Shown here: one piece after another, positions 1-6,098 of the stretch
How positions within the stretch are numbered: position 1 is the stretch's first letter
How the letters are laid out: every line of letters starts with the position of its first letter
Source: an uncultured Gammaproteobacteria bacterium
GTDB lineage: Bacteria > Pseudomonadota > Gammaproteobacteria > UBA9214
Assembly (NCBI GenBank): GCA_905480305.1
Contig: CAJQPV010000339.1
Span: forward strand, 1-6,098
DNA: 6,098 bases
Direction: 5' to 3'
The notes under the pieces: generated by a model
What the model saw: the letters and a program-made list of their open reading frames with translations, nothing else
Database searches by the model: none
What the model was told of the DNA's origin: nothing
Made by a program: the position numbers and the translations under genes

Positions 1-1139
1 CCCGCGGCTGTCAACCGCGTCATGACACCATCAATATAGTTCGCGGTCTGCTCGCCCGGACGAATCCCGGGAATAAAAGCGCCCGACTTCTTCAGGTTGT
101 CTGCGGTATCGCGCGCATTGAAAACCAGCGCTGTATAGAAAAAGCAGAAAAACACGATCGCCAGCGCATAAAAAAGCACATACAGCGGTTGACCGGGCGA
201 CAGTGTTGCCGAAACATCCCTGAGCCAGCCCATGCCCTCTTTCTGCCCTACCCAGCTACCCATGGTCGCCGGAAACAGAATAATACTGGATGCAAAAATC
301 GGCGGAATAACACCGGCCATGTTCAGCTTTAACGGCAGGTGCGTACTTTGTGCCGCATACACCTTGCGACCTTGCTGGCGCTTGGCGTAATTCACGGTAA
401 TGCGGCGTTGCCCTCGCTCAACAAATACAACAAAAGCGGTAACCGCCAGTATCAGTGCAAACAGCACCAGGATAGTGAGCACATTCATTTCACCGGTGCG
501 CGCAAGTTCCAGCGTGCCACCAATAGCCGACGGCAAGCCGGCCACAATACCGGAGAAGATAATGATTGAAATACCGTTGCCAACACCGCGCTCGGTTACC
601 TGCTCACCCAGCCACATGAGGAAGATAGTACCGGTTACCAGGGTAACAACAGCGGTCAGTACAAAGCCGCCGCCCGGGTTCATCACCAGGTTGCTGCCGG
701 CAATCTGCTGCCCCTGCAGTGCTGATGAGATTCCGAATGCCTGCATGGTAGCCAGGCCAACGGTACCATAGCGCGTGTACTGGGTAATCTTGTGGCGACC
801 GGCTTCACCGCCTTCTTTCTTCAAGGCTTCCAGCGACGGCACTGTCACTGTCAGCAGGTTCATTATAATAGAGGCCGAGATATACGGCATAATGCCAAGT
901 GCAAACAGGGACAGGCGTTCCAGTGCGCCACCGGAAAACATGTTGAACATTTCCAGGATGGTGCCGCGCTGCTGATCAACCAGTGCAGCCAGCACAACAG
1001 GGTCTATTCCAGGTAACGGAATAAAGGTTCCGATACGGAAGACAATGATGGCGCCAACGACGAAAAAGAGCCGCTGACGCAGCTCTTTCATTTGTCCCAG
1101 CCCGGAAGCTGCGCCTGATACTGAAGATCCGATAGCCAT
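1..1139 (-). CDS. secY: SecY, core channel subunit of the Sec protein translocase (3' end cut by window edge)
   Basis: SecY forms the polytopic inner-membrane pore of SecYEG, through which unfolded secretory and membrane proteins pass, driven by SecA or the docked ribosome. I translated the frame from ATG at 1139-1137 to the window edge: 379 codons with no stop or frameshift. Family landmarks appear in order: the first membrane segment and following loop ([13 protein letters not shown], about residues 36-48), the plug/TM2 stretch [11 protein letters not shown] (82-92), the loop ERGQRRI...[10 protein letters not shown] (241-258), [13 protein letters not shown] after it, and the C5 loop GIRPGEQT, whose R360 corresponds to the functionally critical E. 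coli R357. E. coli SecY has 443 residues, so about 60-65 C-terminal residues, including the last membrane segment, lie outside the window. The ATG directly abuts the rplO stop, and its ribosome binding site GAGGA (1148-1144) lies inside rplO. It is the distal spc gene, as in E. coli. Confidence 0.98.
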   Translation of the reverse strand, partial: MAIGSSVSGAASGLGQMKELRQRLFFVVGAIIVFRIGTFIPLPGIDPVVLAALVDQQRGTILEMFNMFSGGALERLSLFALGIMPYISASIIMNLLTVTVPSLEALKKEGGEAGRHKITQYTRYGTVGLATMQAFGISSALQGQQIAGSNLVMNPGGGFVLTAVVTLVTGTIFLMWLGEQVTERGVGNGISIIIFSGIVAGLPSAIGGTLELARTGEMNVLTILVLFALILAVTAFVVFVERGQRRITVNYAKRQQGRKVYAAQSTHLPLKLNMAGVIPPIFASSIILFPATMGSWVGQKEGMGWLRDVSATLSPGQPLYVLFYALAIVFFCFFYTALVFNARDTADNLKKSGAFIPGIRPGEQTANYIDGVMTRLTAA

Positions 1140-1574
1140 TTATTCCTCGATCTTGCCCCCGGCCGCTTCAATTGCTGCACGCGCACCGCTGGTGACCTTG
1201 ATACCTCTTAATGTAACGGCCTTCTCGATAGCGCCGGAAGCGAACACTTTTACTGTTTTCACTTCACGTGAAATCAGGTTCGCCTTTTTCAGGCTATCCA
1301 TATCGACCACGTCACCCTCAACCAGTGCCAGCTCGTTCAAACGCAATTCATCAACAAAGCGAGACTTGCGTGCGGTGAAACCTACCTTGGGCAAGCGACG
1401 CTGCAACGGCATCTGGCCGCCTTCAAAACCTATCTTGTGAAAACCGCCAGAACGTGATTTCTGACCCTTGTGACCACGGCCACAGGTTTTTCCAAGACCG
1501 GAGCCGATACCACGGCCCACGCGCTTGCTGTCTTTTTTGCTACCCGCACCCGGTTTTAACGTATTCAGACGCAT
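1140..1574 (-). CDS. rplO: 50S ribosomal protein L15
   Basis: L15 is a late-assembling large-subunit protein that binds 23S rRNA. The 144-residue product matches the usual bacterial length and starts [14 protein letters not shown]. Next comes the typical glycine- and lysine-rich extended N-terminal arm ([20 protein letters not shown], about 21-40), which threads into rRNA, and then a globular C-terminal half (about 70-144) containing the conserved [18 protein letters not shown] end. It begins at ATG 1574-1572, three bases after the rpmD stop, and a GAGGAA ribosome binding site sits within the end of rpmD. It ends with TAA at 1142-1140, immediately before the secY ATG. Nothing is missing or broken. 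Confidence 0.98.
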   Translation of the reverse strand: MRLNTLKPGAGSKKDSKRVGRGIGSGLGKTCGRGHKGQKSRSGGFHKIGFEGGQMPLQRRLPKVGFTARKSRFVDELRLNELALVEGDVVDMDSLKKANLISREVKTVKVFASGAIEKAVTLRGIKVTSGARAAIEAAGGKIEE

Positions 1575-1577
1575 TTT

Positions 1578-1763
1578 CTATTCCTCGACCCTTACCATGT
1601 AAGAGATCTTGTTAATCATGCCGCGAATTTCCGGCGTGTCATCAAGCTCAACGGTATGTCGTATACGACGCAAGCCCAGACCAATCAACGTGGCCTTGTG
1701 ACTTTTCAGACGACCGTTACCGCTCTTTGTCTGTGATACTCTGATTTTTTTTGCAGCAGCCAT
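1578..1763 (-). CDS. rpmD: 50S ribosomal protein L30
   Basis: L30 is a small, non-universal large-subunit protein; many bacteria and organelles lack it, but gammaproteobacteria keep it in this position. The product is 61 residues (59 in E. coli). It has the family core [20 protein letters not shown] (about 19-38), followed by [20 protein letters not shown] at the end. The ATG at 1763-1761 lies three bases after the rpsE stop. A GGAG ribosome binding site overlaps the rpsE end, pointing to translational coupling. The short basic N-terminal addition (MAAAKKIRV) explains the slight extra length. Confidence 0.97.
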   Translation of the reverse strand: MAAAKKIRVSQTKSGNGRLKSHKATLIGLGLRRIRHTVELDDTPEIRGMINKISYMVRVEE

Positions 1764-1766
1764 GAG

Positions 1767-2273
1767 TTACTCCATCATCTCCTCGACCTTCTTGCCACGT
1801 TTGCTCGCCATGTCTTGCGGCGAACGCATATCCTGAAGCCCGCGAATAGTGGCACGCAGTACGTTGATCGGGTTATTGGAACCGATACACTTGGCAAGCA
1901 CATCACGCACACCGACGACCTCGAACACAGCGCGCATCGCGCCACCGGCAATAATACCGGTACCTTCAGAAGCCGGCTTCATGAACACCTTGGCTGCACC
2001 ATGACGGGCAGTCAGCGCGTATTGCAGGGTATCGCCCTTCAGGTTGACAACAATCATGTTCTTGCGAGCGGCTTCCATTGCTTTCTGGATGGCGACTGGC
2101 ACTTCACGTGCCTTGCCGTAGCCATAACCAACCCGACCTTCGCCATCACCAACAACTGTCAGTGCCGTAAAGCCGAATTGACGACCGCCTTTTACAACCT
2201 TGGCGACGCGATTAACCGTAACCAGCTTTTCCAGCAGTCCATCGCCCTGCGCCTGTGTGTCTACTCTTCCCAT
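1767..2273 (-). CDS. rpsE: 30S ribosomal protein S5
   Basis: S5 sits near the decoding centre and mRNA entry of the 30S subunit. It affects translational accuracy and is a classical site of spectinomycin resistance and ram mutations in E. coli. The product is 168 residues (167 in E. coli). The N-terminal dsRBD-like S5 domain carries [16 protein letters not shown] (about 20-35) and the signature [20 protein letters not shown]. The C-terminal domain carries [18 protein letters not shown] and [12 protein letters not shown]. The loop VVKGGR looks wild type compared with E. coli TVKGGR, so there is no obvious spectinomycin-resistance deletion. I chose ATG at 2273-2271 (MGRVDTQ) because it fits the family length and has AAGGG seven bases upstream. 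A GTG at 2309 would add 12 unrelated residues inside rplR. The spacer from the rplR stop is 13 bases. Confidence 0.97.
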   Translation of the reverse strand: MGRVDTQAQGDGLLEKLVTVNRVAKVVKGGRQFGFTALTVVGDGEGRVGYGYGKAREVPVAIQKAMEAARKNMIVVNLKGDTLQYALTARHGAAKVFMKPASEGTGIIAGGAMRAVFEVVGVRDVLAKCIGSNNPINVLRATIRGLQDMRSPQDMASKRGKKVEEMME

Positions 2274-2286
2274 AACTGAACCCTTG

Positions 2287-2640
2287 TCAGAAATCGAGGC
2301 CGCCCTCACGAGCAGCCTCCGCCAGCGCCTTCACGCGGCCATGATATTTAAAACCGGAACGGTCGAATGCCACTTTCGTAACACCGGCGGTCTTGGCACG
2401 TTCTGCCACCACCTTGCCCACTACTGTTGCCGCTGCAGCACCACCGGTTTTCTCAACATCCTTGCGCACTTCCTTGTCGAGCGTGGAAGCACTGGCGAGA
2501 ACCGTATTGCCTTCAGGCGAAATAACCTGCGCATAAATATGGCGCGGTGTCTTGTGAATACACAGGCGAGTAGCACCAATGTTCTGGATGTGCGCCCTGC
2601 CGCGACGTGCCCGGCGTAAACGTGTCTGTTTCTTGTTCAT
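2287..2640 (-). CDS. rplR: 50S ribosomal protein L18
   Basis: L18 binds 5S rRNA together with L5 and L25 and anchors it in the central protuberance of the 50S subunit. The 117-residue product equals the E. coli length. It has the basic, arginine-rich N-terminal arm (residues 1-20, [20 protein letters not shown]) that contacts 5S rRNA, then the core [20 protein letters not shown] (about 26-45). It ends with the conserved [26 protein letters not shown] (positions given in parts: [12 protein letters not shown], then [11 protein letters not shown]). The ribosome binding site is weak: only AGG overlapping the rplF TAG stop, 11 bases before ATG 2640-2638. Initiation probably depends on ribosomes finishing rplF. 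Confidence 0.97.
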   Translation of the reverse strand: MNKKQTRLRRARRGRAHIQNIGATRLCIHKTPRHIYAQVISPEGNTVLASASTLDKEVRKDVEKTGGAAAATVVGKVVAERAKTAGVTKVAFDRSGFKYHGRVKALAEAAREGGLDF

Positions 2641-2652
2641 AATAATCTTTGC

Positions 2653-3186
2653 CTATTTCTTCTTGGCTTCTTTACGGACAATATGCTCGCCCGCATAACG
2701 TACACCCTTGCCCTTGTATGGTTCAGGTGGACGGAATGCACGAATTTCTGCAGCCACCTGTCCGACCTGTTGCTTGTCACTGCCACTGATGACAATTTCT
2801 GTCTGGCTGGGCGTTACAGCGGAAACGCCTTCCGGGAGTGCGTAATCAACCGGATGGGAAAAACCCAGCGACAGATTAAGCACCTTGCCCTTGGACTGGG
2901 CACGATATCCAACGCCGACCAGTTCAAGTTTCTTTTCGAAACCGTCACTCACACCCACGACAAGGTTATTGACCACAGAACGCGTGGTACCAGCAAGTGC
3001 ATTGGCGGCCTTGGATTCATCACGCGCCTTGAAAGTCAGCTCGCCGTCTTCACGGGCCACTTCCACCAGGTGATGGACCTGATGTTCCAGTGTTCCCTTT
3101 GGACCCTTAACACTCAACCGCTGGCCGTTTTCGGTGATTTCCACCGCAGCAGGCACGGTTACCGGTTTGTTTGCAACTCTAGACAT
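2653..3186 (-). CDS. rplF: 50S ribosomal protein L6
   Basis: L6 lies near the GTPase-associated centre of the 50S subunit, contacts the sarcin-ricin region of 23S rRNA and is needed for late subunit assembly. The product is 177 residues, identical in length to E. coli L6, with two tandem alpha/beta domains. The first half runs from [12 protein letters not shown] to about residue 80. The second contains [13 protein letters not shown] and [11 protein letters not shown]. The family signature [11 protein letters not shown] is at 154-164, followed by the lysine-rich tail. The ATG at 3186-3184 lies 12 bases after the rpsH stop, with GGA upstream at normal spacing (GCGGAAAAAGAC then ATG). Confidence 0.98.
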   Translation of the reverse strand: MSRVANKPVTVPAAVEITENGQRLSVKGPKGTLEHQVHHLVEVAREDGELTFKARDESKAANALAGTTRSVVNNLVVGVSDGFEKKLELVGVGYRAQSKGKVLNLSLGFSHPVDYALPEGVSAVTPSQTEIVISGSDKQQVGQVAAEIRAFRPPEPYKGKGVRYAGEHIVRKEAKKK

Positions 3187-3198
3187 GTCTTTTTCCGC

Positions 3199-3591
3199 TT
3201 AACTTACTACACAAAGAACTTCGCCACCTTCACCGGCAGCACGGGCCTGACGATCAGTCATAACACCCTTGGAAGTCGAAATAATTGCGACGCCGAGACC
3301 GTTCTGAATACTCGGCAGTTCACCCTTGCCCTTGTAGAGGCGCAGTCCGGGGCGACTGGAACGCTGAATCATCTCGATAACAGGCTTGCCATCGTAATAC
3401 TTCAGATTGATCGTCAGAACCGGTTTGCCATCCTCCTCGGAGGTTGAAAAGTCTGCGATATAACCTTCGTCCTTCAAGACATTCGCAATCGCACATTTCA
3501 GCCGGGATGAAGGCATGGAAACCTCCACCTTGTTGGCGGACTGGCCGTTACGAATACGGGTCAGAAGATCAGCTATGGGGTCAGTCATCAT
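3199..3591 (-). CDS. rpsH: 30S ribosomal protein S8
   Basis: S8 is a primary 16S rRNA binder (helix 21 in the central domain) and organises assembly of the 30S platform. In E. coli it is also the translational repressor of the spc operon. The product has 130 residues, as in E. coli. The N-terminal domain starts [14 protein letters not shown], and the C-terminal RNA-binding domain carries the signature STSKGVMTD (105-113) and ends GGEVLCVVS. Two ATGs lie in tandem (3591-3589 and 3588-3586), giving MMTDP or MTDP; the first is annotated but the second is equally possible. No clear Shine-Dalgarno precedes either, and rpsN ends only six bases upstream, so translation is likely coupled to rpsN. Confidence 0.97.
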   Translation of the reverse strand: MMTDPIADLLTRIRNGQSANKVEVSMPSSRLKCAIANVLKDEGYIADFSTSEEDGKPVLTINLKYYDGKPVIEMIQRSSRPGLRLYKGKGELPSIQNGLGVAIISTSKGVMTDRQARAAGEGGEVLCVVS

Positions 3592-3597
3592 AATATT

Positions 3598-3903
3598 TTA
3601 CCAGCTTGCCTTAACGAGCCCGGGGATATCACCACGCATGGCGGCCTCACGAAGCTTGTTTCTGGAAAGTCCGAATTTTCTGTAATAACCGTGTGGTCGA
3701 CCGGTTACGCGGCAACGATTACGGCCACGTACCGGGCTCGCATCACGCGGCTGCTGCTGCAATTTCAGCTGGGCTGCATAGCGTTCATCATATGAGCTGG
3801 TTGTGCTCTTGATGATTGCTTTCAGTTCTGCACGCCTTGCAGCAAACCGCTTGACCGTACGAGTGCGTTTGTTTTCACGGGCAATCATGGAATTCTTTGC
3901 CAT
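3598..3903 (-). CDS. rpsN: 30S ribosomal protein S14, zinc-independent long form
   Basis: S14 is a late-assembling protein of the 30S head that contacts 16S rRNA near the A and P sites. The 101-residue product has the length of the E. coli protein. It contains the signature [20 protein letters not shown] (62-81) and ends GLVKASW. C64 is the only cysteine, so the two CXXC pairs of the short zinc-ribbon (C+) S14 are absent. This is the C-minus type, which does not depend on zinc. The ATG at 3903-3901 is preceded by GAGG, which overlaps the rplE TGA stop seven bases away; the intergenic gap is nine bases. Confidence 0.98.
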   Translation of the reverse strand: MAKNSMIARENKRTRTVKRFAARRAELKAIIKSTTSSYDERYAAQLKLQQQPRDASPVRGRNRCRVTGRPHGYYRKFGLSRNKLREAAMRGDIPGLVKASW

Positions 3904-3912
3904 CGTTCTACC

Positions 3913-4452
3913 TCAGTGCCTGAACGGAAAGTTAAACGCAGCAAGTAGTGCGCGCCCTTCTTCGTCCGTATTTGCAGTTGTTGTAAATGTAATATCGAGA
4001 CCGCGCAGGGTATCGATCTTGTCGTAGTCGATCTCGGGAAAAATGATCTGTTCCTTAACGCCCATATTGTAATTGCCACGACCATCAAATGACTTCGGGT
4101 TCATGCCACGGAAGTCACGAATACGTGGAATCGCAACACTGATCAGCCGGTCAAGGAACTCGTACATCTGCTCACTGCGCAGGGTCACCTTGCAGCCAAC
4201 CGGCCAGCCTTCACGCAGCTTGAAACCGGCAACAGATTTACGCGCCTTGATGACAATAGGTTTCTGACCGGCAATCTTGGTCATGTCACCCACCGCATGC
4301 TCCATCACCTTGCGATCCGCAATAGCCTCGCCCACGCCCATATTCAGCGTGATCTTGGTAATGCGTGGAATCTGCATCACATTCTTGTAACCAAACTGCT
4401 CCTGCAGCTGCGTGGTTACCGTTTCAGAATAAAAATCTTTCAGCCTGGCCAT
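3913..4452 (-). CDS. rplE: 50S ribosomal protein L5
   Basis: L5 binds 5S rRNA in the central protuberance and forms an inter-subunit bridge with S13; it also contacts P-site tRNA. The 179-residue product equals E. coli L5 in length. It has [18 protein letters not shown] (31-48), the family signature region ending [12 protein letters not shown] (62-73), then [33 protein letters not shown] and the end [11 protein letters not shown]. The ATG is at 4452-4450, 14 bases after the rplX stop. Its ribosome binding site is poor: an AGG overlapping the rplX stop at unusually long spacing. A strong hairpin and a weak helix lie immediately upstream. In E. coli this start is the S8 repression target, so the odd initiation context may be regulatory; that is inference. 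Confidence 0.98.
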   Translation of the reverse strand: MARLKDFYSETVTTQLQEQFGYKNVMQIPRITKITLNMGVGEAIADRKVMEHAVGDMTKIAGQKPIVIKARKSVAGFKLREGWPVGCKVTLRSEQMYEFLDRLISVAIPRIRDFRGMNPKSFDGRGNYNMGVKEQIIFPEIDYDKIDTLRGLDITFTTTANTDEEGRALLAAFNFPFRH

Positions 4453-4493
4453 ATCTATACCATTACCTAGATGTCCACCACTTCACTGGTGGA
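4453..4493 (-). promoter_or_regulatory. Hairpin pair upstream of the rplE start, candidate S8 feedback site
   Basis: The last codons of rplX contain a perfect 7-bp inverted repeat, UCCACCA-GUGAAG-UGGUGGA (4493-4474), which ends four bases before the TAG stop. One base later AUCUA (4472-4468) can pair with UAGAU (4457-4453), enclosing the rplX stop and the only AGG. This second stem ends directly against the rplE AUG at 4452. The first stem is strong and the second weak. No U-run follows, so termination is unlikely. In E. coli, S8 represses translation from this gene junction; equating the two is inference from position, as I cannot show an S8-binding core. Confidence 0.4.
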
Positions 4494-4784
4494 TTTGAAA
4501 TAACGCACCTTGCGACCATCTTCCAGGAACTTGAAGCCTACCCGGTCACCCTTCTTCGTCTGCGGGTTAAACAGCATGATGTTGGACGGATCGATCGGCA
4601 TTTCCTTCTCGATGATGCCACCCGGCTGACCCTGATTCGGATTCGGCTTGGTGTGCTTCTTGGCCATATTGACGTCAGAGACAATTAAATGGCCGTTCGG
4701 CAAAACACGAATTACGCTGCCTTGCTTGCCCTTGTCCTTGCCTGCTATCACGATGACCTCATCGCCTTTCTTGATTCTATTCAT
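4467..4784 (-). CDS. rplX: 50S ribosomal protein L24
   Basis: L24 is one of the assembly-initiator proteins of the 50S subunit. It binds the 5' domain of 23S rRNA and lies near the peptide exit. The product is 105 residues (104 in E. coli). The N-terminal KOW motif/L24 signature [18 protein letters not shown] occupies about residues 7-24. It is followed by [20 protein letters not shown] and the C-terminal [19 protein letters not shown] region. The ATG at 4784-4782 lies ten bases after the rplN stop, with TAGGA overlapping that stop as ribosome binding site. The last codons encode a strong RNA hairpin, listed separately. Confidence 0.98.
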   Translation of the reverse strand: MNRIKKGDEVIVIAGKDKGKQGSVIRVLPNGHLIVSDVNMAKKHTKPNPNQGQPGGIIEKEMPIDPSNIMLFNPQTKKGDRVGFKFLEDGRKVRYFKSTSEVVDI

Positions 4785-4794
4785 GTCTCAATTC

Positions 4795-5163
4795 CTACAG
4801 AACTTCCGGTGCGAGCGAAATAATTTTCATAAAGCGTTCGCTGCGCAGTTCACGGGTCACCGGGCCGAAAATACGTGTCCCGATTGGCTGCAGCTGTGCA
4901 TTCAGCAATACTGCAGCATTCCCGTCAAAACGAATCAGCGAACCATCACCGCGACGCACACCCTTGCGGGTACGCACGACAACAGCATTGTAAACCTCGC
5001 CTTTCTTGACTTTGCCGCGAGGAATCGCTTCCTTGATACTGACCTTGATGATGTCACCGATGCCTGCATAGCGCCGGTGAGATCCACCCAGGACCTTGAT
5101 GCACTGCACACGGCGTGCGCCGCTATTGTCAGCTACATCAAGTTTGGATTGCATTTGAATCAT
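4795..5163 (-). CDS. rplN: 50S ribosomal protein L14
   Basis: L14 is a highly conserved large-subunit protein at the subunit interface. It contributes to intersubunit bridges with 16S rRNA and, in bacteria, is the binding site of the silencing factor RsfS. The product is 122 residues, one shorter than in E. coli because of a deletion in the loop after VLLN (NAQLQPIG). Conserved blocks are the start [34 protein letters not shown] (about 24-38), the signature region [20 protein letters not shown], and the end ISLAPEVL. As the first gene of the spc segment it follows the only real spacer in the window (51 bases). A GGA at about eight bases before ATG 5163-5161 is a plausible ribosome binding site. 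Confidence 0.98.
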   Translation of the reverse strand: MIQMQSKLDVADNSGARRVQCIKVLGGSHRRYAGIGDIIKVSIKEAIPRGKVKKGEVYNAVVVRTRKGVRRGDGSLIRFDGNAAVLLNAQLQPIGTRIFGPVTRELRSERFMKIISLAPEVL

Positions 5164-5194
5164 GCTTCTATTCCGCTTTTATTAAGTTCGCCAG

Positions 5195-5212
5195 CTACGT
5201 CTATCGACGCAG
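5195..5212 (-). promoter_or_regulatory. Hairpin in the S10-spc spacer between rpsQ and rplN
   Basis: The transcript reads CUGCGUC, loop GAUA, GACGUAG: a 7-bp stem with one G-U pair, starting two bases after the rpsQ stop. No U-run follows (the next bases are CUGGCGAACUUAAU), so it does not look like an intrinsic terminator. It sits where E. coli separates the S10 and spc operons and has the spc promoter. A role in mRNA processing, stability or rplN translation is possible; chance is also possible for such a short stem. Confidence 0.35.
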
Positions 5213-5214
5213 AA

Positions 5215-5475
5215 TTAGTCGTTACGTCCTACAACTGCGACCAGTGTCCAGGACTTTGTCTTGGACATGGGCCGACACTCTTGAATTGTCACCAAATCAC
5301 CATCCTGGCAGCTGTTATCTGCATCATGGATATGTAATTTTGTCGAACGACGGATGTATTTCCCGTAGACGGGATGTTTTACCTTGCGTTCAATCAGCAC
5401 AGTCGCTGACTTGTCCATCTTGCTACTGATCACCTTGGCGGTAACCGTACGTTTTACAGCTGCTGCGTCACTCAT
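5215..5475 (-). CDS. rpsQ: 30S ribosomal protein S17
   Basis: S17 is a primary 16S rRNA-binding protein of the 5' domain with an OB fold, needed early in 30S assembly. The product is 86 residues (84 in E. coli). The OB core runs from [20 protein letters not shown] (11-30), through [20 protein letters not shown] (32-51), to the family signature [20 protein letters not shown] (59-78). The N-terminal MSDAAAVKR is a little longer than in E. coli. The ATG at 5475-5473 overlaps the rpmC TGA stop as ATGA, and no clear Shine-Dalgarno is present, so reinitiation after rpmC is likely. It is the last gene of the S10 segment. Confidence 0.97.
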   Translation of the reverse strand: MSDAAAVKRTVTAKVISSKMDKSATVLIERKVKHPVYGKYIRRSTKLHIHDADNSCQDGDLVTIQECRPMSKTKSWTLVAVVGRND

Positions 5476-5489
5476 GATGCATCACTCAT
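5462..5489 (-). repeat. Tandem 14-base near-repeat across the rpmC/rpsQ junction
   Basis: On the minus strand ATGAGTGATGCATC (5489-5476) is followed directly by ATGAGTGACGCAGC (5475-5462), identical at 12 of 14 positions. The downstream unit is the start of rpsQ (MSDAA). The upstream unit is read in the rpmC frame and encodes the final MSDAS of L29. The two units are 14 bases apart and so in different frames. The first unit also contains the 10-base palindrome TGATGCATCA (5475-5484). Confidence 0.75.
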
Positions 5490-5675
5490 CTTTGCTTTTT
5501 CAGTTAATACCGTATTAATTCTGGCAATGTCGCGGCGCACCTTCTTCACCTGGTCGGGACGTGCCAGCTGTCCGGTTCCTTTCTGCATACTGAGATTAAA
5601 ACGCTCACGCAAAAGGTTGTGTAGCTCCACTTTCAGTTCACTGACTGATTTGACTCTTAATTCTGCAGCGTTCAT
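5472..5675 (-). CDS. rpmC: 50S ribosomal protein L29
   Basis: L29 is a small, largely helical protein at the polypeptide exit tunnel, where together with L23 it helps form the docking site for trigger factor and SRP. The product is 67 residues (63 in E. coli): [18 protein letters not shown] at the start, the helical hairpin [12 protein letters not shown] (20-31), and the family signature region [16 protein letters not shown] (42-57). I chose ATG 5675-5673, which overlaps the rplP TGA by one base (TGATG) and aligns with E. coli MKAKELREKS. A GTG one codon upstream (5678) is a possible alternative. The C-terminus carries an extra KMSDAS compared with E. coli, derived from a near-copy of the rpsQ start. 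The stop overlaps the rpsQ ATG by four bases (ATGA). Confidence 0.96.
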   Translation of the reverse strand: MNAAELRVKSVSELKVELHNLLRERFNLSMQKGTGQLARPDQVKKVRRDIARINTVLTEKAKMSDAS

Positions 5676-6088
5676 CACATCACCGTCCGTGCCACAAAGG
5701 CTGTTTTGAAAGGCAATTTGGCTGCTGCCAGCTTAAAGGCCTCACGCGCAACATCTTCCGACACGCCTTCAATCTCGTAGAGTATACGGCCTGGCTGAAT
5801 CTGGGCAATCCAGTATTCAACATTACCCTTACCCTTACCCTGACGAACTTCAATTGGCTTCTTGGTAATCGGCACATCCGGAAACACTCGAATCCAGAGC
5901 TTGCCGCCACGTTTTACATGACGCGTAATGGTACGGCGTGCCGCCTCTATCTGACGGGCCGTCATACGACCACGATCGGTAGACTTCAACGCGTACTCGC
6001 CGAAACTTACCTTGCTGCCGCGCTGCGCCAGACCGCGATTGCGACCCTTCTGCTGCTTGCGAAATTTTGTTCTCTTTGGCTGTAACAT
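5675..6088 (-). CDS. rplP: 50S ribosomal protein L16
   Basis: L16 is a large-subunit protein near the A-site tRNA elbow, important for late 50S maturation and peptidyl-transferase activity. The product is 137 residues (136 in E. coli), starting [20 protein letters not shown]. It carries [20 protein letters not shown] (39-58), [16 protein letters not shown] (63-78), [14 protein letters not shown] (82-95) and the end [12 protein letters not shown]...VARTVM. R82 corresponds to E. coli R81, the arginine hydroxylated by RoxA/YcfD. The ATG is at 6088-6086. Ten bases remain upstream, containing TAA (6096-6094), which by synteny could be the stop of rpsC (S3); AAGAG precedes the ATG closely. The gene is complete. 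Confidence 0.98.
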   Translation of the reverse strand: MLQPKRTKFRKQQKGRNRGLAQRGSKVSFGEYALKSTDRGRMTARQIEAARRTITRHVKRGGKLWIRVFPDVPITKKPIEVRQGKGKGNVEYWIAQIQPGRILYEIEGVSEDVAREAFKLAAAKLPFKTAFVARTVM

Positions 6089-6098
6089 GACTCTTATC

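Noticed and set aside
339..1016. Several plus-strand open frames of 66-123 codons opposite secY
   Set aside because: secY reads without interruption on the minus strand through this region with family motifs throughout; these frames overlap one another and resemble nothing.
2274..2309. GTG start for rpsE at 2309, adding 12 residues inside the end of rplR
   Set aside because: The extension has no counterpart in E. coli S5. The ATG at 2273 has an AAGGG ribosome binding site at good spacing and gives the family length.
2701..3335. Recurring CCTTGCCCTTG strings near 2705, 2883 and 3325, and a related one near 4727
   Set aside because: They encode lysine-glycine motifs (YKGKG, SKGK, KDKGK) in L6, S8 and L24; this is shared peptide composition rather than a DNA repeat.
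2683..3447. 254-codon open frame on the plus strand, antisense to rplF and part of rpsH
   Set aside because: It mirrors a conserved L6/S8 region, crosses the rplF-rpsH gap, and its translation shows no recognisable family or domain. It is a shadow of codon use in the real genes.
5181..5207. Possible spc promoter: TCGATA, 15-base spacer, CTTAAT on the minus strand
   Set aside because: Each hexamer matches the consensus at only four of six positions, the spacer is too short, and the start point would fall on the rplN ribosome binding site.
4648..5337. 229-codon plus-strand open frame antisense to rplX, rplN and rpsQ
   Set aside because: It is fully explained by three confident ribosomal protein genes on the other strand, and its translation has no coherent protein features.
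5823..5840. Three tandem TTACCC hexamers, telomere-like
   Set aside because: On the coding strand this is GGGTAA repeated within codons for the conserved GKGKGN motif of L16; the repeat follows from protein sequence.
5680..5910. 76-codon minus-strand frame inside rplP, and similarly 3885-4088 inside rplE
   Set aside because: They are out-of-frame shadows of L16 and L5, without their own ribosome binding site or recognisable product.
6089..6098. End of rpsC (S3) upstream of rplP
   Set aside because: The TAA at 6096-6094 fits by gene order, but only two bases of coding sequence would remain, so no protein evidence supports it.

Overview
This window is a stretch of the bacterial S10/spc ribosomal-protein superoperon. 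Every gene lies on the minus strand, so transcription runs from position 6098 down to position 1. In transcription order the genes are rplP (L16), rpmC (L29), rpsQ (S17), rplN (L14), rplX (L24), rplE (L5), rpsN (S14), rpsH (S8), rplF (L6), rplR (L18), rpsE (S5), rpmD (L30), rplO (L15) and the first 379 codons of secY. The order matches the E. coli arrangement with no insertion, loss or rearrangement. The protein lengths and sequences resemble E. coli throughout (S14 101 aa, S8 130 aa, L6 177 aa, L18 117 aa, L5 179 aa, all equal to the E. coli lengths). The organism is therefore most likely a gammaproteobacterium. The proteins differ enough from E. coli that it is probably not an enteric bacterium, but no genus can be named from this sequence.

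Layout: 5215-6088 is the tail of the S10 operon (rplP, rpmC, rpsQ). Positions 5164-5214 form a 51-base spacer, the only sizeable gap, at the classical S10/spc boundary. Positions 1-5163 are the spc operon from rplN to secY. Apart from that spacer, neighbouring genes overlap by 1-4 bases or are separated by 0-14 bases, as expected for translationally coupled genes. No stretch without a gene exceeds 51 bases. I found no tRNA, rRNA, mobile element, CRISPR array or convincing terminator.

How the genes work together: the products belong to both ribosomal subunits (S5, S8, S14, S17; L5, L6, L14, L15, L16, L18, L24, L29, L30). SecY is the pore of the protein-export translocon to which ribosomes dock. 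In E. coli, S8 represses the spc operon by binding the mRNA around the rplE start. The corresponding junction here carries a strong hairpin and a second weak helix next to the rplE start codon, which makes it the best candidate regulatory site in the window.

No new biological system is visible; this is conserved housekeeping DNA. The points worth a second look are small: a 14-base near-repeat that duplicates the rpsQ start and supplies the last residues of L29, the rplX/rplE hairpin, and the short S10-spc spacer with its own hairpin.
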